Origin: Topomyia yanbarensis
Taxonomy: Eukaryota; Arthropoda; Insecta; Diptera; Culicidae
Length of the DNA stretch: 64,000 nucleotides
Assembly: GCF_030247195.1 (NCBI RefSeq)
Contig: NC_080671.1
Coordinates: forward strand, 216,012,942 to 216,076,941
Direction of reading: 5' to 3'
Within the stretch, counting starts at the first letter, position 1. Every line of letters starts with the position of its first letter. Shown piece by piece: positions 43,842-54,670 of this stretch. The position numbers and the translations under genes are program-made. The notes under the pieces were generated by a model, which saw nothing but the letters and a program-made list of their open reading frames with translations, ran no database searches and was not told where the DNA came from.

Positions 43842-44491
43842 ATGAGCCATTACCCAGTGGAGGCAATTCCAATGATGGCAACGCGACAAGAAAAGTTTTT
43901 GATGAATGGAGTTAGTGAGATCACGGGTTTGAATGCAGATTTATTGGAACGATTAGGTATCATTCTCGCCGTTATCAATAGCAAAGCAAAAATAAGCTCC
44001 CAAGTTTTTGCAGGCTATTTGGAAGCAACGAGAATGATTTACGATCACGAGTACGGTTGGTTCCTCTATCTCCAACCCTTCATAAACTTTTGGTACTTGG
44101 TTCGTCTATCGTCAAGCATGCTTTTCTTCCTGTTGGTAGCGTAAATATGTTTCATGTTGATGTCGGAATCTTTTTCAAAAACGAAAATATCAAAAAACCA
44201 ACACAATACTCTTGTTCAACATTAATTTTTACGTAAGAAACAACTCACTTGATGTTTTTTACGTTGATTAAATGTAATGTACTGAGGACGAAAGACAATT
44301 CGTTTCCGCAGAACAACACGCGAAAACATAAACGACGTCGTAACCAATACAGCTGCTTCACGGCAACAGCCGAAATGATAGTCGTCAACGATACTCTCTA
44401 CCGTGTGTCTAATTCACGCAACACGAGCTACCTCTGCAATAACATTGCAAAGATACTGCCCTATACTTATTGTACACCCGTACCTGTTTGA
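43842..44491 (+). pseudogene. Transib transposase remnant (C-terminal part)
   Basis: The frame from 43842 holds SEITGLNADLLERLGIIL, AKISSQVFAGYLEATRMIYD and EYGWFLYLQP. These line up with the Transib/RAG1-like C-terminal stretch in which an ITGL-type motif is followed by a helix, then ..YxxETaxlYxxxYPWYxMP. In the next frame (about 44110-44145) VKHAFLPVG matches the 'ILPIG' block that follows. A short Arg/Lys-rich segment near 44290 (NNTRKHKRRRN) resembles the next helix. Frameshifts and stops abound. The catalytic core upstream is not recognised. The match is from memory of the family pattern. Confidence 0.65.
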
Positions 44492-44515
44492 CCCCATTCT
44501 ACTCTATGTATTTCT

Positions 44516-44623
44516 ATGGTTTTCTCGAAACTTGCGGATAGACTTATTCCTCGTTTCTAAAGCCTTTTCACTGAGGCATTAGAAACGAGGAATAAGTCTA
44601 TCGGCAAATTTCGAGAAAACCAT
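44516..44623. mobile_element. Small foldback (44-bp arms)
   Basis: ATGGTTTTCTCGAAACTTGC ... with a complement differing at two or three bases and a ~20-base loop. It sits between the transposase remnant and the hAT insertion. Confidence 0.8.
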
Positions 44624-44795
44624 TCAAGAAAATTTAGCAGCGTTGCCAATATTAAAGATGTATTAAAAAAATTGCTGCTTACTTCGGACCCTATGATCTT
44701 GTTGAAAAATAGGTCAAATAATGTTCCAGATTTCTAGATCTTCCGGATGCTACCCGGATCTTGATTACTCGTGACAAATTAACAGCATGCATGGG

Positions 44796-47108
44796 CAGGC
44801 CCGATGAGAGGGGGGGTCAGCCAGGGCAATTGCCCCGGGGCCCGGGTCGTATTTGGGGGCCCGCGTTTTTACTCGGTAGATGGGCGAACACGTCCGGTAT
44901 TCATAGAAGAGAAATAAAAATATCAATAGTAGTTTCTTTGCAATCGTTCGTCTTATTAAATTATTAAATGATGGAGGCGTAAAAAATGAAAACTTTATTT
45001 GATAGTTGACATTTGTTAAAACAAACGTTCTTAAGGGAATTGTCTACTTTGTGTACAAGTTAAAAAGCGAGTTTTATTACTTGAATCGAGGAATACACTA
45101 CGAAATATTGTGAAGCCAATTCAAAGTATGTTCGAAGAAAGCAATAGAACGTCAAACAAGAATGCGAGCGCACGGACAAACGCATCCGTCCTCTTCTACG
45201 TTTGCTTCTTTGCTGGTTGTGCTGGTTGTTGGCGTGGAAATACTGAGCGTGATTGTTGTTGAGTGAATATTTGTTCCTGTCAGAGCTGTAGATATTGATT
45301 TTGTAGCCGTTTGTGGTTTGGCATAAGATAACGGTGTGCTGTTTTCGGTTATAGCAGATGGGCTTATTGTTCTTTTGCACAAAGTATTCTGTGGTGGTTT
45401 TCGCAGAATTCGTTCATAGGAATCATGCATGGGTGCATAATCATTAATCAGTGTTGCCTGATGAAACGTCCCATTTTCGGTTGATCCGCATAAAATGGTT
45501 ACGTATGAAGGAGTTGGTTTGTACGGAAGAATTCTCACCATAAGAACAACGTTAGGGACATTCGGGAAAATGCGAAGTTTCAGCTGTTATGAAAAGCTTT
45601 TCTCCGTATCTTGACATAAATTTGTTAATCACGATGTCAGGGGCGTGTGGAGATAATTCATGTAAGCGTATTTCTCTAGAGTCCTTGCCTATATATACTG
45701 GGATGATGTTGTTAACGTGGCAGCTTTCGTTGGTGTGCTGAACGTTGTTCACAATCTATACGTTTAATAATTGTTTCACTTCCCAAGTAGCTGATCTTAC
45801 AGGACATTTCCAAATCAATATCGACACAATTAGTCTGCAGTCGTTTTTACCGTGTATCTATAGCGGGACGATTTTCAGTTTCTACTCTGGGCGAGATGAG
45901 AAGGTAGACCGACCTTAACTAACCGTTGAATAAAAGGTTAATTTTTATATTTTTGTATTGTTATAGAACGTACTAGTATTTTCCCTCTAAAAATGCATTG
46001 TGTTGAGATAGAACGGTGATTTTGGGCCTCACCAAAGATGCGTGTGATGTCTATAAGAACCCAATTATGATGCGCAAAATAAAGAAATCAAATCAGTTCA
46101 GCTAATCCAACAGCAGCAGTATTCAATTACCTACTGTACTCATAGTTGTGTTATTTGCGTCTGATTACTGTGTTCTGTGTTTATATTGTTGTCTCGTCCC
46201 ACATATTCTCACAGTTTACTTATGTAAATAGAAAATCTTTTTGATTTGATAATTTTAAACAAAAATTTTGAGCTGCATCTGCTACCTTCTCATTTTTCTT
46301 ACAACAAAAGCCAAAAACTGCTCCACCGCTACCAGCAAAAAAAAACAATCCATGTGTCGCTTTGTCTGCACAATAGAAGCAAAATATTATGTTCCAAGCT
46401 ACTGTGTCGAAAAAATGAGTGACGATTACAAGTAGAAAGTGGCCTATTGCGGTCAAAATATATTCCTATTCACTTTTCGAGACGTTCCTTAAGATTTATT
46501 GTTAAAAGTACAAATGGAGCTAAAGATGGCCAACGTTTACACCATACCATTTCACCATGTTAGACATAGCGTGCTGATTATGTTCCAGACCATCAATGGA
46601 ACAGAAGCGTTTGTTTCGCGAAACAAAATATATCCGCTCACTGTTAAAATACAAATTCTAAATCCCTCCGTGGTTTAGAAGTACTATTCCCGCTATTGTA
46701 GCACATGCAGATCCTGTTTTCCTTATCCCTAACCTTACTACTTCCCCAATCCTTGCCATCAGGGAAATAATGAAAAAACGATTCATGGCAAGGCACAGAT
46801 CTCCGATCCACATGGGGAATGTGCCATTTGAGCCAGACGCTGCTGATTCCTGAATACACACAAATTTAAAAACTTGTAACTATGGCTATTTTGATACCAC
46901 GGAATAAGAAGCTGTCGAAATTCGCCTGTCTGGCACGCTATCTATAGATGTGGCAGTATGTGTCAACTGGAGTCTAATAGAAACCACGGACTCATGAGTT
47001 TCCCGTGGCTGAAGAGATACTAACTCATACTGCACTAGAGGACATAGATTTAAAGGGGCCCGGCAGTAATACAAGCCTTGAGGCCCGACGCGGCTCTCGA
47101 CGGCCCTG
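44796..47108. mobile_element. hAT-like element nested in Transib
   Basis: Ends CAGGCCCGATGAGAG and (inverted) CAGGGCCGTCGAGAG, 12 of 15 bases alike, flanked by an exact 8-bp TSD TGCATGGG (44788-44795, 47109-47116). An 8-bp TSD and CAG-type ends fit hAT. No intact transposase. A minus-strand stretch at 46220-46456 with clustered Cys (FCFYC, FGFCC) could be a zinc-finger remnant, but this is weak. 45150-45752 looks like LINE Gag. The rest is unassigned. Confidence 0.72.
45150..45752 (-). pseudogene. Possible LINE Gag remnant inside the hAT element
   Basis: Minus-strand frames with REIRLHELSPHAPDIVINKF, SRYGE and, after a 1-base shift near 45545, MVRILPYKPTPSYVTI. The order 'LHDLSP - YGE - V/MR - IPSYVTI' is that of mosquito LINE Gag proteins such as the one at 49120 (DLPEDI - YGEV - VRKNIPSLVTI). 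The cysteine knuckle that should follow is missing, and the tail is Ser/Thr-rich. Confidence 0.45.
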
Positions 47109-47287
47109 TGCATGGGCCTTTCGCCGCACTTAAGCAGGGCACTGGGAAGGTTTTTCGATTCCCAAATGGATTCTACCAAGGCTGTGACTAAAATAATAAT
47201 TCAGCGTACTCTTCGCCACATTATGACGTAGTGCTGGAAAGGTTTTCCGCGGCTCAGGCGGAACGAAATACTTCTGAAACAATTCAA

Positions 47288-48041
47288 TGGGCCCTTCGTC
47301 ACACTCGAGAGGTTTTATTTGAGATGTTGTTTATCTATCTGATCTTATTTTAAAAATAGTTGCTAGGTTATACTGATTATTTTACTTTTAATGCTACAAA
47401 TAGTAGTAATATTCTCAATATTCAAACTAAAATAAAATGAGTTAAACAAAAATGACCTCTGAGATTTTTTCATAACACATACTATCAATTATGATCTTTC
47501 GAATGCAAAAAGAAGAAATCAATTTCACTTGCTCCATTTTAAGATATCAACATTTGAAAAGGTTGTGTTTTTTTGCTAAAAATGCTCATAACTTTTTAAC
47601 TAAATGAGCTATCTCAAATATGTCTATATAAATAATATTCGTCTCAATAAGCTCTAAAAGTTTTGTGAAGACGCTATTGACGGAAAAAAATTATTTAAGA
47701 AGTTATAACGAAAAAACTGATTTTGTTAGGGATACCCTACCACACAACATTTTAATAACTGTAAAATTAAAACCATTAAAGTTACAAATATGACGTCCTC
47801 AGCAAAGTTGCTTGAAAAAGGTTGTACTACAATTTTGCGAAACACTTCATTGTTCTATCTCTTCTTATTTCGAAAATAATTTTCAGATCGTACAAACAAT
47901 AAGGACCACCCTAATGTCACCCATCTCAAAAGATGCCCCAATTGACACAGATTATTTGTTCCGAAGACATGAAATCTCTAGAACCAGTAGTTTAGTCACA
48001 AATGTTTTTGTCATCCTAAATTCTGGATTCGGACCACTGTG
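47288..48041 (-). repeat. Transib right terminal inverted repeat
   Basis: Inverted partner of 42720-43480, ending ...GGACCACTGTG at 48041 next to the TSD CATTG. Confidence 0.88.
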
Positions 48042-48640
48042 CATTGGCCACCTCTGACGGTTTTTCATGCCACCAGCTACATTCCAAATTCGTAAGTTAA
48101 CCTCACACCTTTTTCTTAGGGAATTCCTGACCGATTTTTATAAACTTGGTTTCACATGAAAGATACAATACTCCCATGGATTGTTATTGAATTTCATTAG
48201 TATCTGACATTTGGTTCCGGAGTTACAGGTTGTTGATTGCGACCACATAGGAATTTCCCATATAAACCGGTACAATCATAATACTTCAAAGGTTAAAAAT
48301 TCATTTCTATTTGCAAGTCTAGATAACATCATTTCTATTTACAAGACTAGATCACTGATGGCCAATCAAAGATTCTTTGAATATAATGTCCACTAACGAC
48401 AGTTCCGGAATTTTCGGGCTCTTGACGTATTCTAGAATTAGTCACATCGATTACTCGGTGATGACTGAACCGATTTTCATAAACCATATCTCAAATGCTG
48501 GGTATAATATGCGGTTGGTGTTGCATACTCCATCAGCCCCCTCTCAGCTTCCCCTCGCAGCATCTCTTTCTACATCAACCCCCTCCCCCCTCCCTACCCT
48601 TTGACCTACATTCTCTTCATCCCCCATATACATTTTTAGA

Positions 48641-49119
48641 GAATCTATCGACATTCTCACTATTCTTACTATGACTTTCAGCTATCAACTCGGTATCGTT
48701 TGTTGGTTTTAATCGACTATTTTATTAATTGTGTGTTTAGGCTATCCTCAATTCGGTTGATTTCTTAACTGTATTTTCCATTTAGGTATAACACTATTTT
48801 ACATTTTAACGACATTTAATTAGCTAGAGATTACTGGGTAGGGAAAGTTATGAAAATTTAGAACCCTAGTACTCCAGACGCCTTTCTACTACTTATGCGC
48901 AAATTAATAAGTATGGATACCATGTTAGTTAGTGTCGACTATCAGAGATAGTACTTCATCAGCCCCAGTTACCAGCAAGCTTCCGCGCTGATCGGTCGAT
49001 ACATCTCGAACGCGTTAATACCGAAAGTTTGCTCACGAACTATACGTTTTATTTTTCTACTCTCATTGGTGCTTTCAAGCACAGTGCTTTTGCAATCGAC
49101 GCGAGTGTGTTTCTCTGTG
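48641..49119. other. Unassigned DNA and LINE 5' UTR
   Basis: No gene. The part from about 48880 to 49119 is probably the 5' UTR of the LINE that follows, with open sequence leading into its Gag. Confidence 0.4.
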
Positions 49120-50097
49120 ATGCGGGAAAATACATTTCGCGTGGACTATTCACAGTTCCCGAAACACCTTTCCCATGATGTGATCCTGGAGTTCATTGGG
49201 AAGAAACTCGGTCTCACGCGCGAAAACGAGCTTCAGATCCAGCCAAGCAGGAGGCTGGGATGTACCTTCGTAAAGGTCAACAGCCTTACCCTGGCTGAGA
49301 AAATCGTGGAAGAACACGATAGCAAACACGAGTTCGTTTTCGATGGCAAATCGTACAAACTGCGGATAACCATGCAGGACGGAGCTGTGGAAGAACAAAT
49401 TTTCGACCTTCCCGAAGACATCACCAGTGAACAAATCGCTGTCTTCCTCGCCGAGTATGGTGAGGTTCTCAACGTTCGTGACCTCCTGTGGGATAATCGC
49501 TACGGTGCCTTCGAAGGCGTGAAGACTGGTGTTCGTGTTGCTCGGATGGTGGTGAGGAAGAACATCCCTTCACTCGTCACGATCCAGAGGGAAGATACCG
49601 CGGTTGGTTACAAGGGGCAGCGACAAACCTGCCTACACTGCCGCGAATTTGCACACATCGGCATCCCATGTGTGCAAAACAAAAAACTGCTCGTGCAGAA
49701 ATTGGCAGCCGATCGATCGTATGCAAATGTCACGAAAATGTCAGTACAACAAAAAGGACCGGCAAAACCGAACAAGCCGAAGCTGGCCGACGCACAACTA
49801 CCGTCCCAGCACCCCAGCAGAAAAATATAATGCCTCCCCCGCCGCGCCAGTAGCGGCTCAACAGAAAACCTCGGCGGCGTCCACAGCCAACCAACCGGCG
49901 ACCGTAAACCCATTCGGCAACGTCGACCTACAACGCAAAACTAATGGCAATTAAACAGACAGCTCACAAGCATCTCATGCTGCAGCTGCTAGCCGACGCT
50001 CACGAAGGGTAGCCGGGGAAAAAAATGCGGCATGGTGACGAAGACCTCACCACCACCGAACACGGACGCGTCGAGATTTTCGATGAAGAGATGTAAG
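49120..50097 (+). pseudogene. LINE ORF1 (Gag), frameshifted
   Basis: Chosen start MRENTFRVDYSQFP, because homologous mosquito LINE Gags start there; the frame is open a little further upstream. It shows FIGKKLGLTRENELQIQPSR, a repeated TFVKV/EEHD region, YGEVLNVRDLLW, GVKTGVRVARMVVRKNIPS and one CCHC knuckle, CLHCREFAHIGIPC. A frameshift near 49750 leads to a stop at 49830, but the original frame can be followed (DEDLTTTEHGRVEIFDEEM) to a stop directly before the ORF2 ATG at 50100. Gag binds element RNA. The clade is not assigned. Confidence 0.82.
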
Positions 50098-50099
50098 CA

Positions 50100-50684
50100 A
50101 TGGTGGACTACATCAGCTGTAACATTGGAACTATTAACATCAACACGATCACCAATACAACCAAACTAAACGCCCTTCGCACTTTCGCTCGCTCGATGGA
50201 TCTTGACATCACATTCCTACAGGAGGTTGAAAACGAACAGCTCACTTTACCCGGCTACAACGTTGTCTGCAACGTCGATCATGCGAGGAGGGGAACGGCA
50301 ATTGCTCTCAAAGAGCACATTAAATTCTCGCACGTAGAAAACAGCCTGGATGAAAGATTACTCGCCTTACGTGTAAACAACATCACACTGTGTAACGTGT
50401 ATGCCCCGTCGGGATCTGCTCAACGTGCCGAGCGAGATCAGTTTTTTAACACAACGATCGCTTACTATCTTCGTCACAACACCACACACACCGTTCTAGG
50501 AGGCGATTTTAACTGCGTGCTACGGGCATGCGACGCGACGGGGAGCAACTCTAGTCCTGCTCTACAGGCCACCGTCCAGCAGCTGCATCTTCACGATGTA
50601 TGGCAGCAGCTCCGACCACGCGAGACCGACAGAGCACATGGTCGTGGTTTCTGGTCCCTCCGTCCTCATCTCCTTACCGTGTAA
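50100..50684 (+). CDS. LINE ORF2, endonuclease part (truncated)
   Basis: APE-type endonuclease: IGTININTI (N block), ITFLQEVENEQL (E block), HARRGTAIALK, CNVYAPSGSAQRAERDQF, VLGGDFNCVLRACDATGSN (GDFN). 194 codons are intact, then the frame passes into RAHGRGFWSLRPHLL, which in intact relatives lies well after the endonuclease, and stops. The DNA between was lost, so this is the 5' part of a deletion derivative. It follows Gag by three bases. Confidence 0.8.
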   Translation: MVDYISCNIGTININTITNTTKLNALRTFARSMDLDITFLQEVENEQLTLPGYNVVCNVDHARRGTAIALKEHIKFSHVENSLDERLLALRVNNITLCNVYAPSGSAQRAERDQFFNTTIAYYLRHNTTHTVLGGDFNCVLRACDATGSNSSPALQATVQQLHLHDVWQQLRPRETDRAHGRGFWSLRPHLLTV

Positions 50685-50915
50685 CGAGACCTTTCGCAAC
50701 CGCGTGACTGTCGTCGCAGACGATACGGAACACACGAAAACCAAAATGGCAACGTAATCACGCGGTTGCCACTCCCAGCCTATATGCTGACAATCTTCGC
50801 TTAAGCGCCATTAATCCGCTTGCACGAATTAATGCGAAGATGCATGTTCTGTTTTACCGGCTAGCCTTTCAGGGCGGGGCGAACTTTATTACTGCACGGG
50901 AGCGTTCTTTTAAAT
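50685..50915 (+). pseudogene. LINE RT tail remnant after internal deletion
   Basis: Plus-strand reading NPLARINAKMHVLFYRLAFQ followed by GGANFITARER, a block I associate with the downstream part of ORF2 in this mosquito LINE type. Its position ~100 bp after the endonuclease implies deletion of most of the RT. Confidence 0.55.
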
Positions 50916-51340
50916 TTATAATTTATAATTAGTTTCGATCAGATATTTTACACCGATAAACTCACTTGAAATTCCTAATTTATCTTTCTCGCACATGTGG
51001 TGATGGCACTTGAGGGATATTATAATTTTTACTCGCTAATCTTCGAACTGCTCCAATTGAAGCTCAGTTTGCAAGACTTCACTATAATCTATCAATCGTA
51101 CAATGTAATGGTACAACAACATGACAACAATGTTCCATAAACACCTTCTCGTCTCATTGCGACTGTACTCTCCGCAAAATAGATCTTTGTCACACACGTC
51201 CATAGCGAACTAGTCCATTGTTCTTTCAAATTGATGTTCTTTGTGTGTTTCAAACAACACGAATAATTAAAAATCATATTCGATTTTATTCTGTTTGCTT
51301 TCGTCCATTTCTAGACCGCCAGTTTATAAAAGGAGCAAAT
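50916..51340. other. Unassigned DNA
   Basis: A/T-rich, no gene seen. It may contain the LINE 3' end. Confidence 0.4.
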
Positions 51341-51575
51341 CTCGACAAACATATGATTACGGCCTAAAAGCCAACTGTCAAAATCCACTTTGAATGGAAA
51401 TTCCGGACAAACAGTTACACGCCAATCACAGATGTTGGTAGTAAATGAAAGAGAAAAGTTTTCTCTTTCATAAACTGTTGTGAACTGTGTTCGATTAGTA
51501 ACGGTTTGTCTGGAATTTCCATTCAAAGTGGATTTTGACAGTTGGCTTTTAGGCCGTAATCATATGTTTGTCGAG
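51341..51575. mobile_element. Foldback MITE, ~73-bp arms
   Basis: Starts CTCGACAAACATATGATTAC and ends in the complement. Arms are almost perfect (51341-51413 and 51503-51575), flanked by AAAT on both sides (a likely 4-bp TSD). The centre has a second perfect palindrome ATGAAAGAGAAAAGTTTTCT... near 51445-51471. Confidence 0.85.
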
Positions 51576-51617
51576 AAATGAGTTATTTTAACTCTTCAAT
51601 CTTTTCCTAACACACTA

Positions 51618-51938
51618 TGTTTGGAAACCGGTACTTTACCCCACAGCGCGATCCCACTGCACAACACTGCCCATCTCCTTTAGCCTTGTGATATTCATCT
51701 ACCCGTCGCTTACGGGCAGCTCTTTGCTGCCGCTCGATTCAATTTGCTCTCAACAGCTGGATTTCATCAGCTGGGGCCGATCCAATTTAACTGTGCAAGT
51801 GAACGGAGATAGGTTTTGATTTTTATATCCGTCCAATAAAATTGTTTTGTGTAATCAGCGTTGTGTAATCGTGTTTTAGAATAAATAAGTGTGAAAGTGA
51901 ACATTCGTGTGGTCCCGTGTTTTAATCCGAAATTCGGT
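51618..51938 (+). repeat. 5' LTR of BEL element
   Basis: Starts TGTTTGGAAACC and ends ...AAATTCGGT. It has polyA-type AATAAA at about 51836 and 51881. It differs from the 3' LTR by roughly ten substitutions and small indels, so the insertion is not recent. Confidence 0.88.
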
Positions 51939-51952
51939 CCTTCGAACCGGAT
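51936..51952 (+). promoter_or_regulatory. BEL primer-binding site
   Basis: GGTCCTTCGAACCGGAT immediately after the 5' LTR. TGGTCCTTCGAACCGG-type sites are familiar from insect BEL/Pao elements. Here the leading T is C, so pairing with the primer is slightly reduced. Confidence 0.6.
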
Positions 51953-52597
51953 TTCGAGGACATTGTTTCCCAGAAAAGAACCAGTGAATAGTGGCGAAAG
52001 GTTCGCTGAAATATTGAGCTGAAGGGAGAAAAGCAGAAGCTAAGTTGAGTGATCTCTGGTTAGCGGACATCGACCCCGCACCTTAGAAACGAGGCAAACG
52101 ACAGTGGAACAGTAATTGTTCATGGACGTTCAGCGGTGCGGATTCAATTGGCAGCAAGTTTGTGCAACGGTACCAGCCAGCCATCAATATCGTCCGGAAG
52201 AAATAAACGGGGTAGTATTTGCATGCTTGTGGTGGGTTTGCAAGAAACCACCGGTGGGATAGAAATGGAAATAAAATAAATCGATAGCAATACGAGTTTT
52301 CTTTGCATGCGATAGATTCCTTCATGGGACTGGGATTGATTGTTTGAGTCTGTGTGTCATTGATTAATAGACGGTTGGTCTTACACTTAGGATATCTTCC
52401 ATTTTTCGGTTGTCTGCTCGGTTGGTTCCCCCCGCTGCTGTCACTATTGGTCGTAGGTCAGTCAATACGCGCTCGGGACGTCGAGTCGAGTGAAATATTT
52501 TTCAAAGCATAGTCAAGCGCAAGCGTGAATAGAAGTTTATATAAGCAAGGAATCTGTTTCAAAGTTTCGTCGGAGCTTCAGAACTGTAAGTAGTGAC
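51953..52597 (+). other. BEL 5' leader
   Basis: Untranslated region between the primer-binding site and the likely Gag ATG at 52598. No other feature seen. Confidence 0.6.
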
Positions 52598-53735
52598 ATG
52601 GCGACGGAACTGCGAGATCTGAAGAAGCAGGAGAGAAACCTTCGGAAGACGTTTGATGCCATTCAATATGGATCATTTCGATGAAGAAAGGCATGCGGGT
52701 CAGCTTGAAATTCGTCTTCAAAGGTTGGACATCGCCTTTAGTGAGTTTCACGTCGTCCGTACGAAGATCGAGCTGTTGACGGATCATATTACTGACTTAG
52801 CAGAGGTTGATACGAAAGAGTCGGATGAAGAACGTTCAGCGCGAATTGAAGCGATGGCCGAAGCTAGAGATGACGAGAATGCACATATAATAGTGGTAAT
52901 GGAGGATCAATACTGTTACTTAAAGAGTGAACTTATGCGTTGGAAGTCGGATATTTTTGGAGATGCAACAGCCATCCGTTATTCGACCTCGCAGGCCACG
53001 TCGTTTGGAATGTCGCGAGTAAAGCTCCCAGAGATTCGTCTGCCGACATTCAGCGGTAAGATCAAGGACATTCAGCGGTAAGATCAAGGAGTTACTTATC
53101 TGAAGTCGTCGCTCACGGGAGAAGCCCTGCAGGAAATCAGTTCGGTGGAGATGTCATCCGTGAATTATGATGTGGCCTGGAGCATACTGGAGAAACGTTA
53201 CGAAAATACGAAGCTTATTGTCAAGGCCCACTTAGACTCGTTGTTTTCGACAGAGGCGATGAAAAAGGAGAGCTATGAAGCGCTGAATAGACTAATAGGG
53301 GATTTTGAAAAGAATCTTCTGATGTTGGACAAGGTTGGAGAAATCACTAGCAATTGGAGCACAATTTTGGTGTACATCATATGTTCTCGGTTGGATGCCA
53401 CTACGCTACGCCATTGGGAAACGCATCACAACTCAAAGGATGTTACGATAAAATGATACAGTTTCTAAGAAACCACTGTTCCGTCCTTCAATCCGTTGCT
53501 CCCGGACAAGCATCGCCGATTCTAGAGGAAAGAACAAGAGTAGGAGTCAGTCATTCGGTCGTTCAGTCGTATGGAAAGTGCCAGTTCTGCGGTGAAGCCT
53601 TCCATTCTGCCTTCCGCTGCACCAAATTTGAAGGATGGAGGTCACGGAACGCATCGAAGCAGTCAGGAGATTGAAGTTGTGTTTGAACTGCCGATCATTG
53701 GGACATCAAGCTCGTAGCTGCAACAGGGGTGCGTT
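52598..53735 (+). pseudogene. BEL Gag (frameshifted)
   Basis: Likely start MATELRDLKKQERNLRKTFD at 52598, with a frameshift near 52660, then HFDEERHAGQLEIRLQRL and LPEIRLPTFSGKI, the typical BEL Gag capsid entry. A 22-bp tandem duplication (53046-53089) breaks the frame at that point. It continues with SSVNYDVAWSILEKRYENTK, then two zinc knuckles: CQFCGEAFHSAFRC and CLNCRSLGHQARSC, each in different frames because of more indels. A Gln/Ser/Thr-rich tail leads towards PR. Confidence 0.8.
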
Positions 53736-54029
53736 ATCATTGCCAAAGAAAACATCATTCGTTGTTGCACTCCGAATCTTCATCACAATCTGGCCTGCAC
53801 TCACAATCCTCCGTCCCACAAGCGCAAACCAACCAGCAGCAACCACAGACACAAAACCAAAGCCAATCTACACACAGTAATACAGCTCAACCACTCACAA
53901 ATTCCCTCCCTGTTACACTATCGCAAAATATGCAAACTGAACCACTGCCCACCACAAGCCAATCATGCACAAGCCACAACACAGTCGCACTGCCATCCAG
54001 CATCCGTACACACAAACAAGAAGTTTTAC
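53736..54029 (+). pseudogene. BEL Gag-PR linker
   Basis: Gln/Thr/Ser/Pro-rich codons (QQPQTQNQSQSTHSN) ending ...THKQEVL. The last codons continue in the PR frame after the nested element at 54030-54299 (TSD GTTTTAC on both sides). Confidence 0.6.
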
Positions 54030-54299
54030 CACAGAGAACAGACATATAAGCTGGAACAAACTTTCCCGAAAAAACTGAGTAAACATTTGAATGAAAATAC
54101 GTTGAAAATCACCATCGCATACAGGTTCGCATGCGTGAGTCACCATTGTATCCAAGTTTGCACACAAGTCCCGTATAGCGATTGCTGGCCGATTGAAGCG
54201 CCGGCTAGTGACAAGTTGCTACTTGTTGTTGTCATTTCAAAGCGACAGTTTTATTTCATACACAAGTTGAGAACTTCACTTGTATGTCAGTTCTCAGTG
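54030..54299 (+). mobile_element. 270-bp nested DNA element, 7-bp TSD
   Basis: Ends CACAGAGAACAGACATATAA and (inverted) CACTGAGAACTGACATACAA, flanked by GTTTTAC (54023-54029, 54300-54306). It splits the BEL linker. The right 84 bp recur inverted at the window end (63918-64000). Superfamily uncertain; hAT or P-like are possible from the TSD length. Confidence 0.75.
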
Positions 54300-54660
54300 G
54301 TTTTACTGTCTACAGCTATTGTACATGTTCGAGATCAGTTCGGAAATACACGTTTAGCTAGAGTATTGTTAGACTCGTGTTCCCAGTTCTGTTTTATGAT
54401 GTCAAACTTTTGCCAGAAACTGAAGTTTCGATGCACCTCTGAGAATCTTCAAGTTCAAGGTATTGGTGGTTCAACAGCCATGTCGCGGTAAATGCTACCA
54501 TCCGACCGCGTTTACCAACAATATCGTCGTTCAATGGATCGATGAACTTCTATGTTCTCTCGGAACTCACGACGATCCTGCCAGCTCGAAAAATCAACGT
54601 TCTTCAGTGGACGCTTCCTGAGAATATAATCCTTGCAGATCCGCAGTTTTTATAACCAGG
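54300..54660 (+). pseudogene. BEL aspartic protease
   Basis: VLLSTAIVHVRDQFGNTRLA then RVLLDSCSQFCFM, where the catalytic DSG reads DSC, so the active-site glycine is lost. A frameshift near 54485 passes to IRPRLPTISSFNGSMNFYV, and a stop lies near 54653 just before the RT domain. Confidence 0.72.
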
Positions 54661-54670
54661 GCAGATAGAT

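Larger units (their letters stand above)
42720..48041 (+). mobile_element. Transib DNA transposon, decayed
   Basis: TIRs begin CACAGTGGTCCGAATCCAGA. The left TIR runs 42720-43480 and the right 47288-48041, ~760 bp and highly similar. A 5-bp TSD CATTG flanks it (42715-42719, 48042-48046), and the uninterrupted site can be read in the family A copy near 40615. CACWRTG ends, 5-bp TSDs and the transposase remnant all fit Transib, the superfamily related to RAG1. Removing the nested hAT leaves ~3.0 kb. Confidence 0.85.
42292..48640 (+). repeat. Family A copy split by Transib element
   Basis: 42292-42714 and 48047-48640 are two halves of one family A copy. The second continues exactly where the first stops (GACCACATTG / GCCACCTCTGAC). 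The right part is C-rich near 48535-48605. The outer right edge is only approximate. Confidence 0.65.

Noticed and set aside
45060..45380. 106-codon frame within the hAT element as transposase
   Set aside because: It shares no hAT motif and overlaps, in another frame, the better supported LINE Gag-like reading.
42698..48057. Pair of ~82-codon frames starting MKKVVLQFC in opposite orientation
   Set aside because: They lie in the two Transib TIRs and mirror each other; the DNA, not the protein, is conserved.
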